A model generated the notes under the pieces. That model searched no databases. It was not told where the DNA came from and saw only the letters and a program-made list of their open reading frames with translations. A program made the translations under genes and the position numbers. Positions 24,873 to 37,036 of a stretch of 64,000 nucleotides of DNA are shown here, in pieces; position 1 is the first letter of the stretch, and each line of letters opens with the position of its first letter. The DNA is from Viscum album (taxonomy: Eukaryota; Streptophyta; Magnoliopsida; Santalales; Viscaceae), in contig OY728165.1 in assembly GCA_963277665.1 (NCBI GenBank), positions 1,147,744,050 to 1,147,808,049 on the forward strand, written 5' to 3'.

Positions 24873-25500
24873 TCTTTTCATCCCCGAAAGGCAAAACCAG
24901 GGAACAACTCAGGGTACTAAGCCCACACCTGGCTCTCCCGTACCCAGATGAACTCTTGCAAAGCTCTACGCCACCGCACACAGACCAAAGGATTTGATCT
25001 GTTCACGTGAGGTCTGCCCTTGCCGATGATGTGCATAAGGGCACGCACATATCTCTTCAGGTAAACCACGTGGTAGACATTGTGTACCCACCCCAGACTT
25101 TGGGGTTAGGGAGAGGCGGTAGGGAACCTCTCCATCCCTCTACACGGTCTCAAACGGTCCGAAGGCTCTCGGGGGCAGCTCACCTCCCTGACCGAACCTC
25201 CACGTCCGATGCAGTGACTGGAATCACCGTCCGCACCTGAAACAAGGCCCGATGATTCCCTCATTCAGAATATCAATATGGTGAAGCACCCAAGGATATC
25301 TGGTCACGCAAGATTCAACAGTCGATGTCCCACAACCATGGCTTTCTTACAGGCTCAAAAGGTGAAGGAGTTGACACCATCGACTAGAGAAAAAGGTCAC
25401 ATGCCTTCTTCCTTAACAACATATGGTTACACCGACTCCCCGCGCCACCATGGTAACAACCCAAGAAAAGAGCTGGGAGAAAAAACATTTCACCCATAGA
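24873..25500 (-). pseudogene. Integrase C-terminus and chromodomain of D
   Basis: Reading down from about 25420, the minus strand has CDLFL-stop-MVSTPSPFE, matching GDHVFLRVST in E (the start of the GPY/F region), then VHNVYHVVYLK, matching VHDVFHESQLR. Near 24990-24900 follows RWRRALQEFIWVRE and YPELFP, the end of the chromodomain. Stops and shifts are present. Everything upstream in pol is missing. Confidence 0.72.
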
Positions 25501-25504
25501 GGCT

Positions 25505-26718
25505 AACAATTCTACTGCAAAAAGGTAGAAGAGATATAGAGTGTACCTCTTATTACCTCATGCTCTATAGGATAGTAGACATCCAAAGCTCGCAGTTGTC
25601 TGCGGTCCTAACTGTCAGCTCTCGAAGCCTGATGTGGACCGCCTAGTGGTGATGGGAAGACCTTGTAAGGTCATCCTCCACTACCAGCTCCTCCCGCTCA
25701 TCTGCTAGCACCACCTCTCGGGGTACTACTCCGATCACGACGTTTCCTCCATCGTGGTGGTGCACCTGCTGCCTACCCGAAGCTCTCTACATGCCTGCTC
25801 GGGCAGTCCCATTCCAGGTGACCTCGCCCATCGCAAGCATAGCACCGACTCTCTTCAGGCCGCACTGGTGCCCCCCGGTGCCACTGTGGTGTACGCCCAC
25901 ACCGCTGAGTCCGGTTGTCCAAAAGCCACCTGCGTCGAGGTTTTGTTTGCCAGTGCCCACTAGCTGTGGTAGACGCCTCAGCTCCAACGTGCCTACTGCC
26001 ACCACCAACTCCAGAATGTGACATGAAGCTCTCTATCCCCAGCGCCTTCTCTAGCACCCCAGCATATGTGGAGATACCCAAGGGTACTATGACCACACGA
26101 GTCTCTCAGCGGAGACCCTGCTCAAACTTCTGCACTCGGATGTTGTCATCATGGACGAAGTCCAGGTAAAAGCATGCACGTTCTGCGAAACTAGCCGCAT
26201 ACTCGGCCACCGCCATCCCTCCCTGCCAAAACTGCAGGATCTCCTGAATCCGAATGGAGTGCAAGAAGGTGGGGAAAAACTCTTAATGTAACAACAACTG
26301 AATTTCGCCCATTGAAAGTGTTGACTCATCAAGAAGCTAAGTCACCAGACTCCACCAACGCAAAGCTGCTCCACGAAAAAGGGTGGCTGCCAAAGCCACT
26401 CTCTGATCTGTCGACGTCTGTACAAACCTGAAATGGTGAACCACCGCTTCGATCCAAACCACTGCTGCCTGAGGGTCTGGATCACCACTGAACCTTAGCA
26501 GTCTCTGTCGCTGGAACTCGTGGAGCGTGCTCACCCAATGCTCAAGCTCTGCCTGCTCTACTGAAGATGTCTGTCGCTCAACAGGTGGGGGTGCTGCCAC
26601 TAGCCCACCCGGAGAAAAGGGGCTCGCATGATGGATCCTGGACTGAGGCCTCGTAGCTCACAGGGTCGTCATCACGCACCAAAGATAGTATCATGGCTGG
26701 CTATCTTCGTGGAGACAT
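25505..26718 (-). pseudogene. gag and first part of protease of D
   Basis: Start chosen at ATG 26718 because MSPRR-stop-PA matches MAPRW-stop-PA at the start of gag in E. The gag domain reads LHEFQRQRLLRFSGDPDPQ and GAALRWWSL (26337-26600), then in another frame EILQFWQGGMAVAEYAASFA and VQKFEQGLR. Frame 25773-26096 carries one intact zinc knuckle, CYACDGRGHLEWDC. Near 25520-25560 the text GTLYISSTF corresponds to GTICVYSTL just before the protease active site of E, but the active site DTGA itself is gone: the deletion joins here. Confidence 0.85.
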
Positions 26719-27038
26719 CCTGAATATTACCAAGGAGTGTTGCAGTCAGATGAACATTTCTGTATATACCAATAACAACAATGATGGGGAGATGACTCAA
26801 GAAGGACAGTCAGGAGTCAGTCCTATGTGATGCACAAAAAAAATTTCCCTGCAACAAGTGTCTCAGCATGTCGAGTCGACGAGTAGGTTATCAAGGACCT
26901 GGTGAATGGATACGTCGGTCGTCGCACCATCACTGGACTCCCCGGCCTGAGATCCACTCTCGAGACACGTCAACATTGTTGCCCTAAATCCCAACAAATT
27001 CCTCTTTTAGGGATGTCCGCACAATGACCCATGGAACG

Positions 27039-27058
27039 AACCACCTCTGATACCACTT
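27039..27058 (-). other. Primer-binding site of D
   Basis: Minus strand AAAGTGGTATCAGAGGTGG beside the 5' LTR; TGGTATCAGAG fits initiator tRNA-Met. Confidence 0.85.
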
Positions 27059-28351
27059 TTTCACGACCCGACCCTACCCGGGTTTGAGCCGCAACTACCC
27101 CAAGCCCTCCTCCATAGTCTAGGGGATGGCGAACATCGCCGAAGGCACAACATCTCAGGGAGCCCTTTTCTTATGTACTTGTACACACACATGCAACACA
27201 CTCAATGCAGAAGTTAAGAGTAAAAGAAAGAACAAGCGGAGTAAAAAAGGAAACTGCTATATATATAAACCATAGATGTGCATCGACCTCTAAATAGTGC
27301 AAAGTTCAAGCTGAAGGTAAACTAAAAAGAAAAGAGAAAAACATGCACCCACCAAAAGTGCCACAACCCGGCAACATGTAAAACAATAGTAAACAGTTGG
27401 GAGGGTCCCACACCTAGAACCCGACAACGACCACCACACGTGGTCCAAGCTCCCGACTCCTAAGCTCCTCTGAGGTCACGATCAACATGTCCGTCATCTA
27501 TAAGGTCACACCAAGTGCGGTCAAATACCATGCAGGGGTGAGTAAGAAAATACTCAGTAGGATACCCTAAAGGCTTGAGGGAGCAACAAAGGAGGTACCG
27601 AAGGTTGAGAAGTAGAGAGAACAGGAAAAGTAAAGGAGTACAACAAGGAGAGGAGTAGTGTAACAGTAGAGAGTCCAGCTCAACCCAACAAGTGGAAAGA
27701 AGGTAGACTCGTCTAGACACAAGGAGCTGGAAATGTTGAGAAGATGAACTTCTCATCGATTCTTCACTACCTATAGCAGGAGAGTAGACTCGTCCAACCA
27801 CGAGATGCTAGACACGGAAGAGAAGTGGCATACCCCGCGCGTCTTCGCCTCTCCAGAAAGGAGAGTAACCAATACCCAAGGAGTGGGTCCTGGTACGAGG
27901 TATATACATGTATATGCTCTATAAAGAAGCCCAAACAATCTCATAAGGGGATCTCAGTCCCGTAGATCAACCCAAGAAAGGTGAGTCACTAACAGTCCTA
28001 GAAGTAAACACCATCGATGACCAGCATCTCACACGTATGCCCCGTACTACAAGTAATGGGGATCAAACCACCGCACCTCGACACTATCCGATTTGGGGGG
28101 CACTGACTCGCCCGCACGGTTTTAGGTCATGTCACAAGGACGTGTCTCGGTGGGGGAAAGCACCCCTCTACTTGAGAGTTCTGGGTTAAGGCAAACCACA
28201 GATCTTCACTGCCCCGCAGTTGAGAGGTCTCCTCAAAGTCAAAGCTTTCACACCACTTACCCGTATAAACAAAGGTCTCATTCTAGTAATCACGGAGGAA
28301 ATCCATAGACTAGCCTAGTAGAAGGAACTGAGTCTGGAATGTCAACGGATG

Positions 28352-28824
28352 TCCCACTACCCAGCCCTGCTGGAGGGAAATTCATAATATGATATCGGGT
28401 TACACACTGCCCAGCCTTGCTGGAGGGTAAACCCTAACAAGATATCGGGTGACCCACTGTCCAGCCCTGTAGGAGGGTAAACCCTAATACATCATAAGGC
28501 GACCCACAGCCCAGCCCTATTGGAGGGTAGACCTGGAATAAGTCGACAGCAGACCCACTGGCCTGCCTTGCTAGAGGGTAGACCTGGAACAGGACAACGA
28601 TTGACCCACTGCCCCGCCCTGCTGGAAGGTAGACCCTAAGAGGTCGTCGGGTGACCCACTGCCCAGTCTCTCCAGGAGGGTAGACCCTAAGAGTTCGTCG
28701 GGTGACCCACTGCCTAGTCTCTACTGGAGGGTAATCCCGAAGAAGTCGATAAGCAACCCACTGCCCAGTCTCAGCTGGAGGGTAATCCCAAAACTGCCTT
28801 GGCCATCTCCACTGGAGGGTACAA
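28352..28824 (-). repeat. Minisatellite of about 50-bp units in 5' LTR of D, 9 units
   Basis: Same unit as 21323-21890 but about two units fewer. The variants reading AGGTCGTCGGG and those ending in ATATCGGGTGACCCAC appear in the same order as in the other LTR. Confidence 0.9.
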
Positions 28825-29401
28825 CACTGGACAACCGAACACGTAGTGGGTATCATGAAACCACCCGACTCCAGAACAAAACTAGGGGAAACCACTCAAC
28901 CCTGCTGATCTAAACCATCGAGCATAGGGCCAGGGGAATGACCTCAACCTCGCTGGTCAACAACCGAGAACCGAGGGACCCTCTATGTCGTGAGAGGTAA
29001 AAATTATGCAAAGCAGAACACGGCACGCACATGGGGCCCAAACAACGTGTGGCCCCAAGTCAACCCCAACCGAACGCACAAACGTTCTAAAGCACAAACA
29101 ACCACATGTACCTCCATGCGTTCCCATATACTCCCAGAGTATACCACACCCCAGCCCAAAGGCTATCGTGCCCACGGCACCCAATGTCAACACGAAGGCG
29201 TAGCATAACAACTCCAACCTGCCACCTCAACGGTTGAGGCACAGCCAACCACATCTCTTTAGACACCAACCTCACTCTCCGAGGAGTGCACGCGATCACA
29301 TTCCAAAGGTCCGCTACAAACACAGTAGAAGAACCACCATCGGGGCACCGTTCATATTTCCACATTTAATAAGATCACGTATGAGGCTCCATCACCTGAA
29401 C

Positions 29402-30030
29402 AGATTACACCGTTGTAATCCCCATGTAAAAACACATGAGATAGACTACTTACTCACCTAAAATGGTCAACCGGTGAAAAAGGTATTATTCACCGTAACT
29501 AACACGTGTGGGGCCCACCCCAAGATCCCGAAACTGAACAAACGGATCACACCCCTACGATCCCCTCAAAAAAACACTGGGTATTGAATACTCAATCACC
29601 CAAAATAGTCACCCGGTGAAAAATGTACTATTCACCGTAGTCGGGTCGGGTGGAACCCACACCATGTCCCTAAAAAAGGTCGGGTGAACTGCGCCATCGC
29701 AATGCTCTCAGAAAAATACGTCAAAATCACTAATCACTTGAGTGGAATGGATATCCAGAGAAAAAGGTACATTCCAGCTTACCGTGCATGAGCGGTACCA
29801 CGTGGGACCCGCACCCCGGTACCGAAGCGCTGCCAATGGATCGCACCATTGCGATCCTCTCAAAAAATTACACAAGATGGACTGTTCACTTTTCCAAAAC
29901 GGTTGCCCGATGATTGAAATGGAAAATCACCGTCAACGCCCAAACGACCCTCATTGGCCCCACACAATCATGCCGAATTAGAGTGGTCAGATTGCACCAT
30001 TGCAATCCCCTCGTAAAAACATCTTAAATC
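29402..30030 (-). repeat. Array of about 148-bp units in 5' LTR of D
   Basis: Unit starts near 29402, 29546, 29690, 29840 and 29991; spacing 144, 144, 150 and 151. Same unit order as in the 3' LTR. Confidence 0.8.
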
Positions 30031-31824
30031 GACTGCTTTCACGCCCCGAATGGACGCCCGATGAGAAAGTTGCTAAATGATGCTCGCAACTCAAAAGGCG
30101 GGCCATGGGGCCCGGGCCACAACATCAGCCTCAATGCCTGAAACAACCCTCGTAAGCTCCGCCTCGGTGTTAGGGTCCAAACACCACTGACGGCGCTTAA
30201 AACGGACGTCAGACGCATCCGCGCTGTCCAAAACAAGAATTCCCTGGAAGCCCGCTTAGCTGCTTTAGGAACGTGTTGTGCCCCAGAGCCACTCATCTTG
30301 TATGTTAAAACTCCTGGAACCACCTCAAAGAGTCATCCTCGACGTCAGGTCCACGCCACTGTAGACAGCGTGCAAAACGGACGCTCGTAGAAAAAGTTAC
30401 GGGCGTCCAAATTTTTAAGGGGGTTTACCCCTGGGCCGGACCGGCCTGGTCCGGCCGGTCCTCCCCGCTCGGCTGGCCCACTCTGGCCAGCACGCTGAGC
30501 CGTGGCCCAACCGCTAGGCCCGGCCCAGTCAAACCCGCGGGCCGCCGCTCACGGCCCGCCTCAACCCGTGAGGCCGCCTTGCCCGCGCGCCGCCCGGGCG
30601 CCTCCTCCGCCGACCGGCCGACATGGCCGGTCCTTGCACCATGTGAACACCCGCCATATGCGGGTCTTGGTCTCCTGCAGTGGTCGCACACCACAACCCC
30701 TCCTCACCCACACTGGCGAGGCGCCGCTCGTACGGAGGGCCGGCCTCCATCCACTGCGCTTGTTGCCACACCGCCGTCAGCCATGGGGCCGCCATCCACC
30801 GGACCTCCTCGCCGACCGCCGGAATCTGGCCTCGTGGCCGGAAAACTTCAGAGGACCACCAGAAACGATCCGGTGGTCAAAAATTTGATTCGGATAGCAT
30901 TCTGGAAAGCTCAGAACAAAATCTACGCAATTATGGGATTCGTTCGACGATCCAATAGAGTTTCTGAGCATAAATGGAAATTAAAGCATGGAAAATGCTG
31001 TAAAACTCAAATCCGCCTACCTGTGGGCGGAACACTGACGCTTCTTTGCTTGATCCGAGCTCCGTCATGGCCAAAACTGCCTCTAATCCATCATTTCCAT
31101 CTTGGAGGAGGAGGAAGGAGTAGACGATCTCACCAAGGGAGGGGGAAATGAGGGTGAAGAGAGGGGGGGTTAGGTTAATTAAATAAACTAATTAACTTAA
31201 ACACCCTCCCACGGCCCCGTACCCGAACTCCCAATGGGGTCGGGATTAAGCCTCCCCTATGATAAAAACACGCATTGAGCGCAATGGTGGTCTCATAAGT
31301 TTAATCCGAGGCTCCATTCAAAATTTATTAAACTCAACGCCCGAGGCCCCTAAATTACAAAAACGCCACTGGGGCCATTTTTCACAAACGGCCCGCCCCC
31401 GCGAAGATTACACCTCTCCTACGGTAAACGGCATGCTGTGAACTCAATGGTGACCTCAGTTTTCCCATATGAGCCACCATTTAAGAGATACTTGAGTTAA
31501 TCCGTTAAAATAATAAATTAATAAATTAATTTTTTTCGTTAACGTTCTGGGAGCGGGTGAGGGGTCCAAACATCCCGCGACGACATGTTTTATTTCTTGC
31601 CTGGGGTAAACACCCCATTTTGGACCCATCCGTACACTCGGATCTCTGATCTGGAAAACCGTTTAGGAGTTATCCTATTTATTTTGTTTTCCTAGTGTGA
31701 ACTCACAGAAAATTTAATTCCGGCCACTCTGGGTCTCAGAATCGCAGGTCGTCTGAAGGCGCTGCTCTGGAATAACACCAAGAATGTTCCAAAGTCCTTT
31801 ATAGCCAAAAACTGGGTTCCTGCA

Positions 31825-31829
31825 GATCA
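31825..31829. other. Target site duplication of D, right
   Basis: GATCA, pairing with GATAA at 20022-20026. Confidence 0.8.
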
Positions 31830-32110
31830 TCAATCCTCAGCAAGTGATATCAGTTCTGTACTATCAAGTGGTTCATCTTTTACTAATCCACAAAAATTCT
31901 AAGGATACCGTCCACCTTCTTCACAAATAAGATAGGAGAACCCCAAGGAAAAGTACAAGGTTGGTTGAAACAAATTTCCTATAACTCCTCAAATTGTTTC
32001 TTGGGCACTTTTAACTCTGGTGTATCCATCCTAAAAGGAGTAATAGACACTGGTGCCTCTCCAAGAACAATCTTAATAGAGAATTCTACCTATCTCTCTA
32101 GAGGAAAAAT
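31825..32110 (-). pseudogene. Reverse transcriptase of C, 5' part
   Basis: Reading down from about 32080 the minus strand shows TPFRMDTPEL, CFNQPCTFPWGSPILFVKKVDG, LRIFVD and YHLLRIDD in changing frames, the N-terminal blocks of Ty3/gypsy RT. It continues at 20026 after the inserted element D. Confidence 0.82.
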
Positions 32111-33700
32111 TCTACAACATCTTGTAAGGGAACTAACCAGTCCATTCTGAGAATGAAAGCATAGACTGTCATCTCTAAGACATGAAGGTTCCAGAAGAAG
32201 TGATACCCACCAAATTAAAGAGGTAACTCCTTGAACTGATGTACACTAGCTGTTCTTGTCCCCAACAGAGTTTCTATCATCAAGACATCATCAGAAGTAA
32301 AGATATAGATCCCGAGGCTCAATATGATAGAAATAGTTATTAAACTATAGGGAATCACCTGTATCATAATGTGTTGACTCTAAAACTGAGGAAACTAGAA
32401 TCATACCTTGAAATGTAGAGGGTCCTGGATCCTGCTCCTACTGGGTCTGCTCTACTAATAAAGATTGGCCTGTACCGTGGCCATGTGACCCTGGCTAACC
32501 ACCCTGAGCAGATCCACCCAATTGGCGCTGGAAGCCTACTGACTGGCTACCATGACCATGACCTCCACGTTAGCCTAAATGGAAAGATGAACTCCATTTT
32601 CTATACTAAGGAGAAACTCTTGGACTTTCTCCTAAATGTGGAGTCATAGTAAAACTCTTATCACTATCTTATAGTGATAAGAACTGACAGAAACTCTGAA
32701 GATTAACCATCTTTCCGCATGATCGGCACCCCACTAGGTCTCTCGTGCAGTGTGGCCTCATATTCATTATCTTCCCATATTGTTAGCACACCACCTAGAA
32801 ATCAGAAGAAGTATTCTGCCTACTCGTATATCCATGTGTAGAATACCTACAGAGCTTCCGTCTATCAGTTGGAGGGGTACCAACTCTGGATGTTGAGCCT
32901 CCCTATCTCAGAACACCATAATTCCTTTAGTTGCACTCTGTGATCAATACTTGGTTGACTATATAAGTGATAGAATTCAACCTAAAGATGTTCACCTACG
33001 ATTGGATGTCATACCTGAGACTATCCTCAAATGTCATCACCAGGAATAACTCATCACCCCTTGAAATGTGTGTGAAATGATGCTGCTATTTGAATAGAGA
33101 AGAGTACACCATGACTGAGGGAGTACCCTGATCCAAACACATGAACTCTCAGGATCGATCGACCCTCAATGACTCTGGGTAGAAGTATTCATAGAAGGCA
33201 CGCAAAACATTATCCCAAGCCATAACCTGCTCGCATCCCGCCTATGAGATCACAACCCACCGTCTCTTGGGGGAGTCTTGAAGCATATACATAGTGATAT
33301 TCACACTCATATATGGAGGCATCTCTAGATGCTCAAATATAGATATCATGGATTCCAACCATGACTCAACATCCATAGGTCCTCCTTCCCTTGATAAAGT
33401 GGGAGGATACTGCTGTTGAAAAATCTGCGTCAATTCTGCCATAGATGGAGAAGGGTTCGGTACTCCCATAAAGGTCTGAATAAACCACAACAAAACCTCT
33501 TAGAAGTGTGCATCGACACCTATATCTTGGATAATAGTTGGTTCTAAGAGAGGCACAATGGAATGGTATACTGGTAGTCTGTGATCTACCATGTTCGGTG
33601 CCTGCTCATTGCCCTAAATTTGGCGTACAATCGGAGGATGTCATGGTAGAATGACTCTACAAGGTCATGTGCACGCCTTAGTTGAATATTATCAAGGAAT
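32111..33700 (-). pseudogene. gag and protease of C, decayed
   Basis: A gag piece lies at 33242-33493 (MAELTQIFQQQYPPTLSREGG, then DVESWLESMISIFEHLEMP, similar to the start of plant chromovirus gag). Near 32685-32732 the minus strand reads CRSCGKMVNLQSFC, a zinc knuckle with its His replaced by Asn. Between 32440 and 32580 is a Gln/Gly-rich stretch. A possible protease active site (HYDTGDS) lies near 32365-32385. Stops are frequent. Confidence 0.66.
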
Positions 33701-35002
33701 GAATCTTAGAAGTGCAAGAAAGGAATAGGAGAAGGAAATCATTCAGGTTTTTCAAAATAGGGATACATGGTGTGTATGACCCTTACATGGTGTGTTTTTT
33801 TAAGCCTTCACATTTGCATGTAATCCTACCAACCTAGATTGTATAACACCCCATACACACGGCGTGTTCTATCAAGAAACTGCATGTACTTGAATCATTT
33901 CCCCCTTCCTGGGATCATCTACAAGACTAACCCACACAGTTCTCCTAGAGAAAGACTACACAGAATGTTTCTTCCAGACACGACATGCACTAGAAAGAAG
34001 TTCATTGACCCATTTTTTTAGTCACATGGCTGGTTACATGACTGAATCAACACAACATGTTTTTCCTTAGACACAGTGTGTACTAACTAACCATAATCCA
34101 CCTGTGTTTTTGGTCACACGGCTAAACCTGTAGTCTATACACATGGCATATACATCTGGTACATGGCATGTTCCACCAAGGATTTCCCAACCCCATGTTT
34201 CTTCCCAAACATCCAGTGACACCGTTGGAGACACACGGTGTGTACATACAGTACAAGACGTGTACTTATGGAAAACTTTTCCTTCCAAAATAGAAGGATA
34301 CATGGCATGTATTCAGCAATACACGCGGTGTATTTTGGGTTTTTTTAGATAGTATGCCTCAGAAACTAATCTGGAACCCATAAAAACACTTCAAATCATC
34401 AAAGTGCCAAATTTCAATCTGTGACAGCCCATACTCCCCACAAATCAATGTTTGTCATTTTTTACATGTCATAAACAATCCTAAATGTGAAATTATCACA
34501 CCAAATTCTGATCCATGAGGGCCCATAACACCTCAAGAACTAAAGTTTTTCATTCATACAAACAAATCCTTACACAATCAAATACTCAATAAAACAGTAT
34601 GTATTTTATCAATGCATTTATCACAACATCATGCATATCTTGCACACCATCAATCACAACAACATGAAATTAGTAATGCACTCTAAATGGCATGGCAAGA
34701 ATGAATGACATGTGATCTCTAGTAAGTTCTTATATGATGCATGGGATGGAATACCCTCATCTCATTAGGTTTCAACAGAAATAAAACCTCAATATTATCA
34801 ATGTTTACAACACAAAATATGTGAATCACCCAATGGTAAAATCAAATCAACTGTAATAATTGAAAAACCATAAAATCACAATATACAAGGTAAATTGGAT
34901 TTTCCCAATATATGGGTTAGCTACTCTCGGGAAAAACTTATTACCAAGTACTTATTCCTTCTTATACCTGGCTATAGGCTCCAAATCGTAATTCAAGAAG
35001 AA
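33701..35002 (-). other. Leader region of C between 5' LTR and gag
   Basis: About 1.3 kb without recognisable coding. Its downstream half (33763-34340) is a cluster of short palindromes; the rest is AT-rich. The short frames it contains have no known motifs. Confidence 0.55.
33763..34340. repeat. Cluster of ACAC-GTGT palindromes in C leader
   Basis: About ten sites of type TACACGGYGTGTAC, often in pairs 20-30 bases apart: near 33763, 33784, 33852, 34071, 34136, 34160, 34222, 34247, 34302 and 34321. Related sites are in the LTRs of C (17277-17318 and 36905-36945). Confidence 0.75.
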
Positions 35003-35024
35003 ATGAATTCCTCTGATGCCACTT
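35003..35024 (-). other. Primer-binding site of C
   Basis: Minus strand AAGTGGCATCAGAGGAATTC beside the 5' LTR; a close relative of the tRNA-Met sites of D and E. Confidence 0.85.
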
Positions 35025-37031
35025 TGTAATGTCCTGGTTCCGAGTGATGCCCAGAGGATCCCTGTACCCAGTTGGTCACATGGCCTCAAGCCCATTTCAC
35101 CAAATTTCAGAGGTTGCTGACTAGCAGCGATGGCCTTAGGTATGATAGTGGGGAAACAATTCCCTCATTGGAAGATTAATATAGTATAAATAAATAGATA
35201 ACAATAGTGGAAGCAGTAATAACATGCAATAAGTAAACAGTGGAAGACTAAAAGTAATAAACAACTAGAGCACATATATAAGTGATTTATGATACATATG
35301 ACCAGAAAATAATCCAAACAAGTCACAATGATGGAATACAATAATAAAACAAGGTAAAATGAAAGAAAATAAACTACAATAGCATCGCAATCCTCATCTT
35401 GGAAACATGCTCTCTAGCTCCACAGTAGTCAAGAACATGACATAAAAAGGCGTTTTCCCTTATCAATACCTGAAGCAATGTAATCTGTTTGGGACCAAAA
35501 GCATGACCCAAACAGGGTGTGAGACAAATCCCAGTAGGAAACCATCCAACAATCTATGCTGAACAATCAATGAATATATATGGGATGCAATAAGAAAAAT
35601 GAAGCAGTAACCAAGGAAGTACTCAAATGTAAACAACCTGAAGTTTCAATTGAATTCATTATCCTATATCAAGTAAGCATCTAACAAATATAAGTAACCC
35701 TTTAGGTAGTACTCATAGCCTAACCACTTCAGTTCAACCAACCAAAAAAAAGAAACCCTCTAAAATGTACTCATATTCTAACCCCTCTGGTTCAGCATTA
35801 CAAAATACTCTCGGTGGAATCACTCACCATCTATCCCCCCTATCGTATCGTATCGGTAACTATAGACACTCGGAGGAAGAAATCAACATATGATTCCCCC
35901 TATCATCTTGCAATGTGGAACTAGAGACACTCTGGGGGTGAACAAAGTCTATAACCCCTATGGTCTTGCAACTTATAAGTAAATAGACACTCTAGAAAAG
36001 ACCTCACCATCCATTCCCCATGTTTTCTACTACATCAGGTTCCCACATCCATGTGTAAGTCAATAGTTCACAATGATGATCAACACCCAAAGTAAACCTT
36101 AAGAACTACTGTCCCAGTAGCATTCAAGAGCTACATGGCTAAATAGCTTCAAACATATAATAGCATCAGAAAATATCACTCCATCCTAACAATACTATGC
36201 ATGGAAAACAAGCAGCCGAACCGGAAAATCTAGACCACATGGTAAATATCAAAAAAAACATGGTCAACACATCCATAGCTTGAAAAATAACCCAATTCAC
36301 AATCAAATAACCTATACTAAGTCACACAAGGCATAATAGGCATTAACATGGCTAAAATCCTTAAACATGCTATACCCTGTTCTAGTTTATTGGGAACTTG
36401 TTCCCATAATATTTAAAGAATAACTACGGAAAGGCACAAAACACATTCCCTGTCATTGTTTGAAGAGCACTCTAGAACATCATCCATTGAATCGTCCAAG
36501 AATAATGAAGATCTACAAAAATGTCTAAAATTTTCAACCGAGGATATCTCATGAAAGAGGATAAATCAAGAGATGAAGCTCCATAAGAAAGATGAACACA
36601 CCCAGTTGATTCCAATGTAATTGACGACGGTTGATTCAAAGCACAGACGGTGGTTCGGTGGCTCAGAGAAGAATCATTGCTCCCAATAGTTCTTGGATGA
36701 GAAGGGGTTAGAAGAAGATGAATCTGGAAAAGAGACGTGACCCCAGTCTGATTAATGAAATAAATTAAAAAGTACACATCTTGTCTTTTAAAATTACATG
36801 GCGTGTATATTCCTTTATCACGCCCCACTTTAGGCAGTCTCCAAGTCAATGCAACTGGGCATGTACTCGGCCATTTACATGACTAGTACAAAGTCACCCA
36901 CGGCAACTAGGTACACTGCGTGTACTCCAAAGTGTACGGTGTGTACTCCTTTAATTTTAAGATTCTCCTCTTTTCCTCAAAACACCATTAATATAGGATT
37001 GATACCTGAAAATAAGATCCGGTTTCTTACA
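35025..37031 (-). repeat. 5' LTR of element C (2007 bp)
   Basis: TGTAATGTCC to TTCTTACA, pairing with 15408-17400. ACACTGCGTGTACT and GTACGGTGTGTACT near 36905-36945 correspond to the palindromes in the other LTR. Confidence 0.93.
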
Positions 37032-37036
37032 ACAGT
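37032..37036. other. Target site duplication of C, right
   Basis: ACAGT, against CCAGT at 15403-15407. Confidence 0.7.

Larger units (their letters stand above)
20027..31824 (-). mobile_element. Element D: internally deleted Ty3/gypsy element nested in C
   Basis: LTRs 20027-24856 (4830 bp) and 27059-31824 (4766 bp) enclose only 2.2 kb. A polypurine tract (24857-24872, minus), a primer site (27039-27058, minus) and target duplications are present. The internal part has gag with one zinc knuckle and the first codons of protease, then jumps directly to the integrase C-terminus and chromodomain. RT, RNase H and the integrase core are missing, so D needed enzymes from a partner, or the deletion came later. 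LTR ends and gag resemble element E: sister family. Confidence 0.93.
27059..31824 (-). repeat. 5' LTR of element D (4766 bp)
   Basis: Pairs with 20027-24856. The start has mutated from TGTCAC to TTTCAC and the far end from TTACA to CTGCA. In the first 150 bases I count roughly 25 mismatches by eye against the other LTR, so the insertion is old. It has the same arrays and GC-rich part as the 3' LTR. Confidence 0.93.
15408..37031 (-). mobile_element. Element C: Ty3/gypsy chromovirus split by element D
   Basis: LTRs 15408-17400 and 35025-37031 both run TGTAATGTCC to TTCTTACA. Next to them are a polypurine tract (17401-17416, minus) and a tRNA-Met type primer site (35003-35024, minus), and short target duplications flank the whole. 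Internal domains read on the minus strand from high to low coordinates: gag, protease, RT, then D inserted, rest of RT, RNase H, integrase, chromodomain. Without D the element is about 9.8 kb. Every domain is broken, and LTRs differ in many places, so it is old. Confidence 0.92.

Noticed and set aside
33763..34340. Possible CRISPR-like array of palindromes
   Set aside because: Repeats are short, imperfect and irregularly spaced, and the DNA is plant nuclear; this is a motif cluster in a retrotransposon leader.
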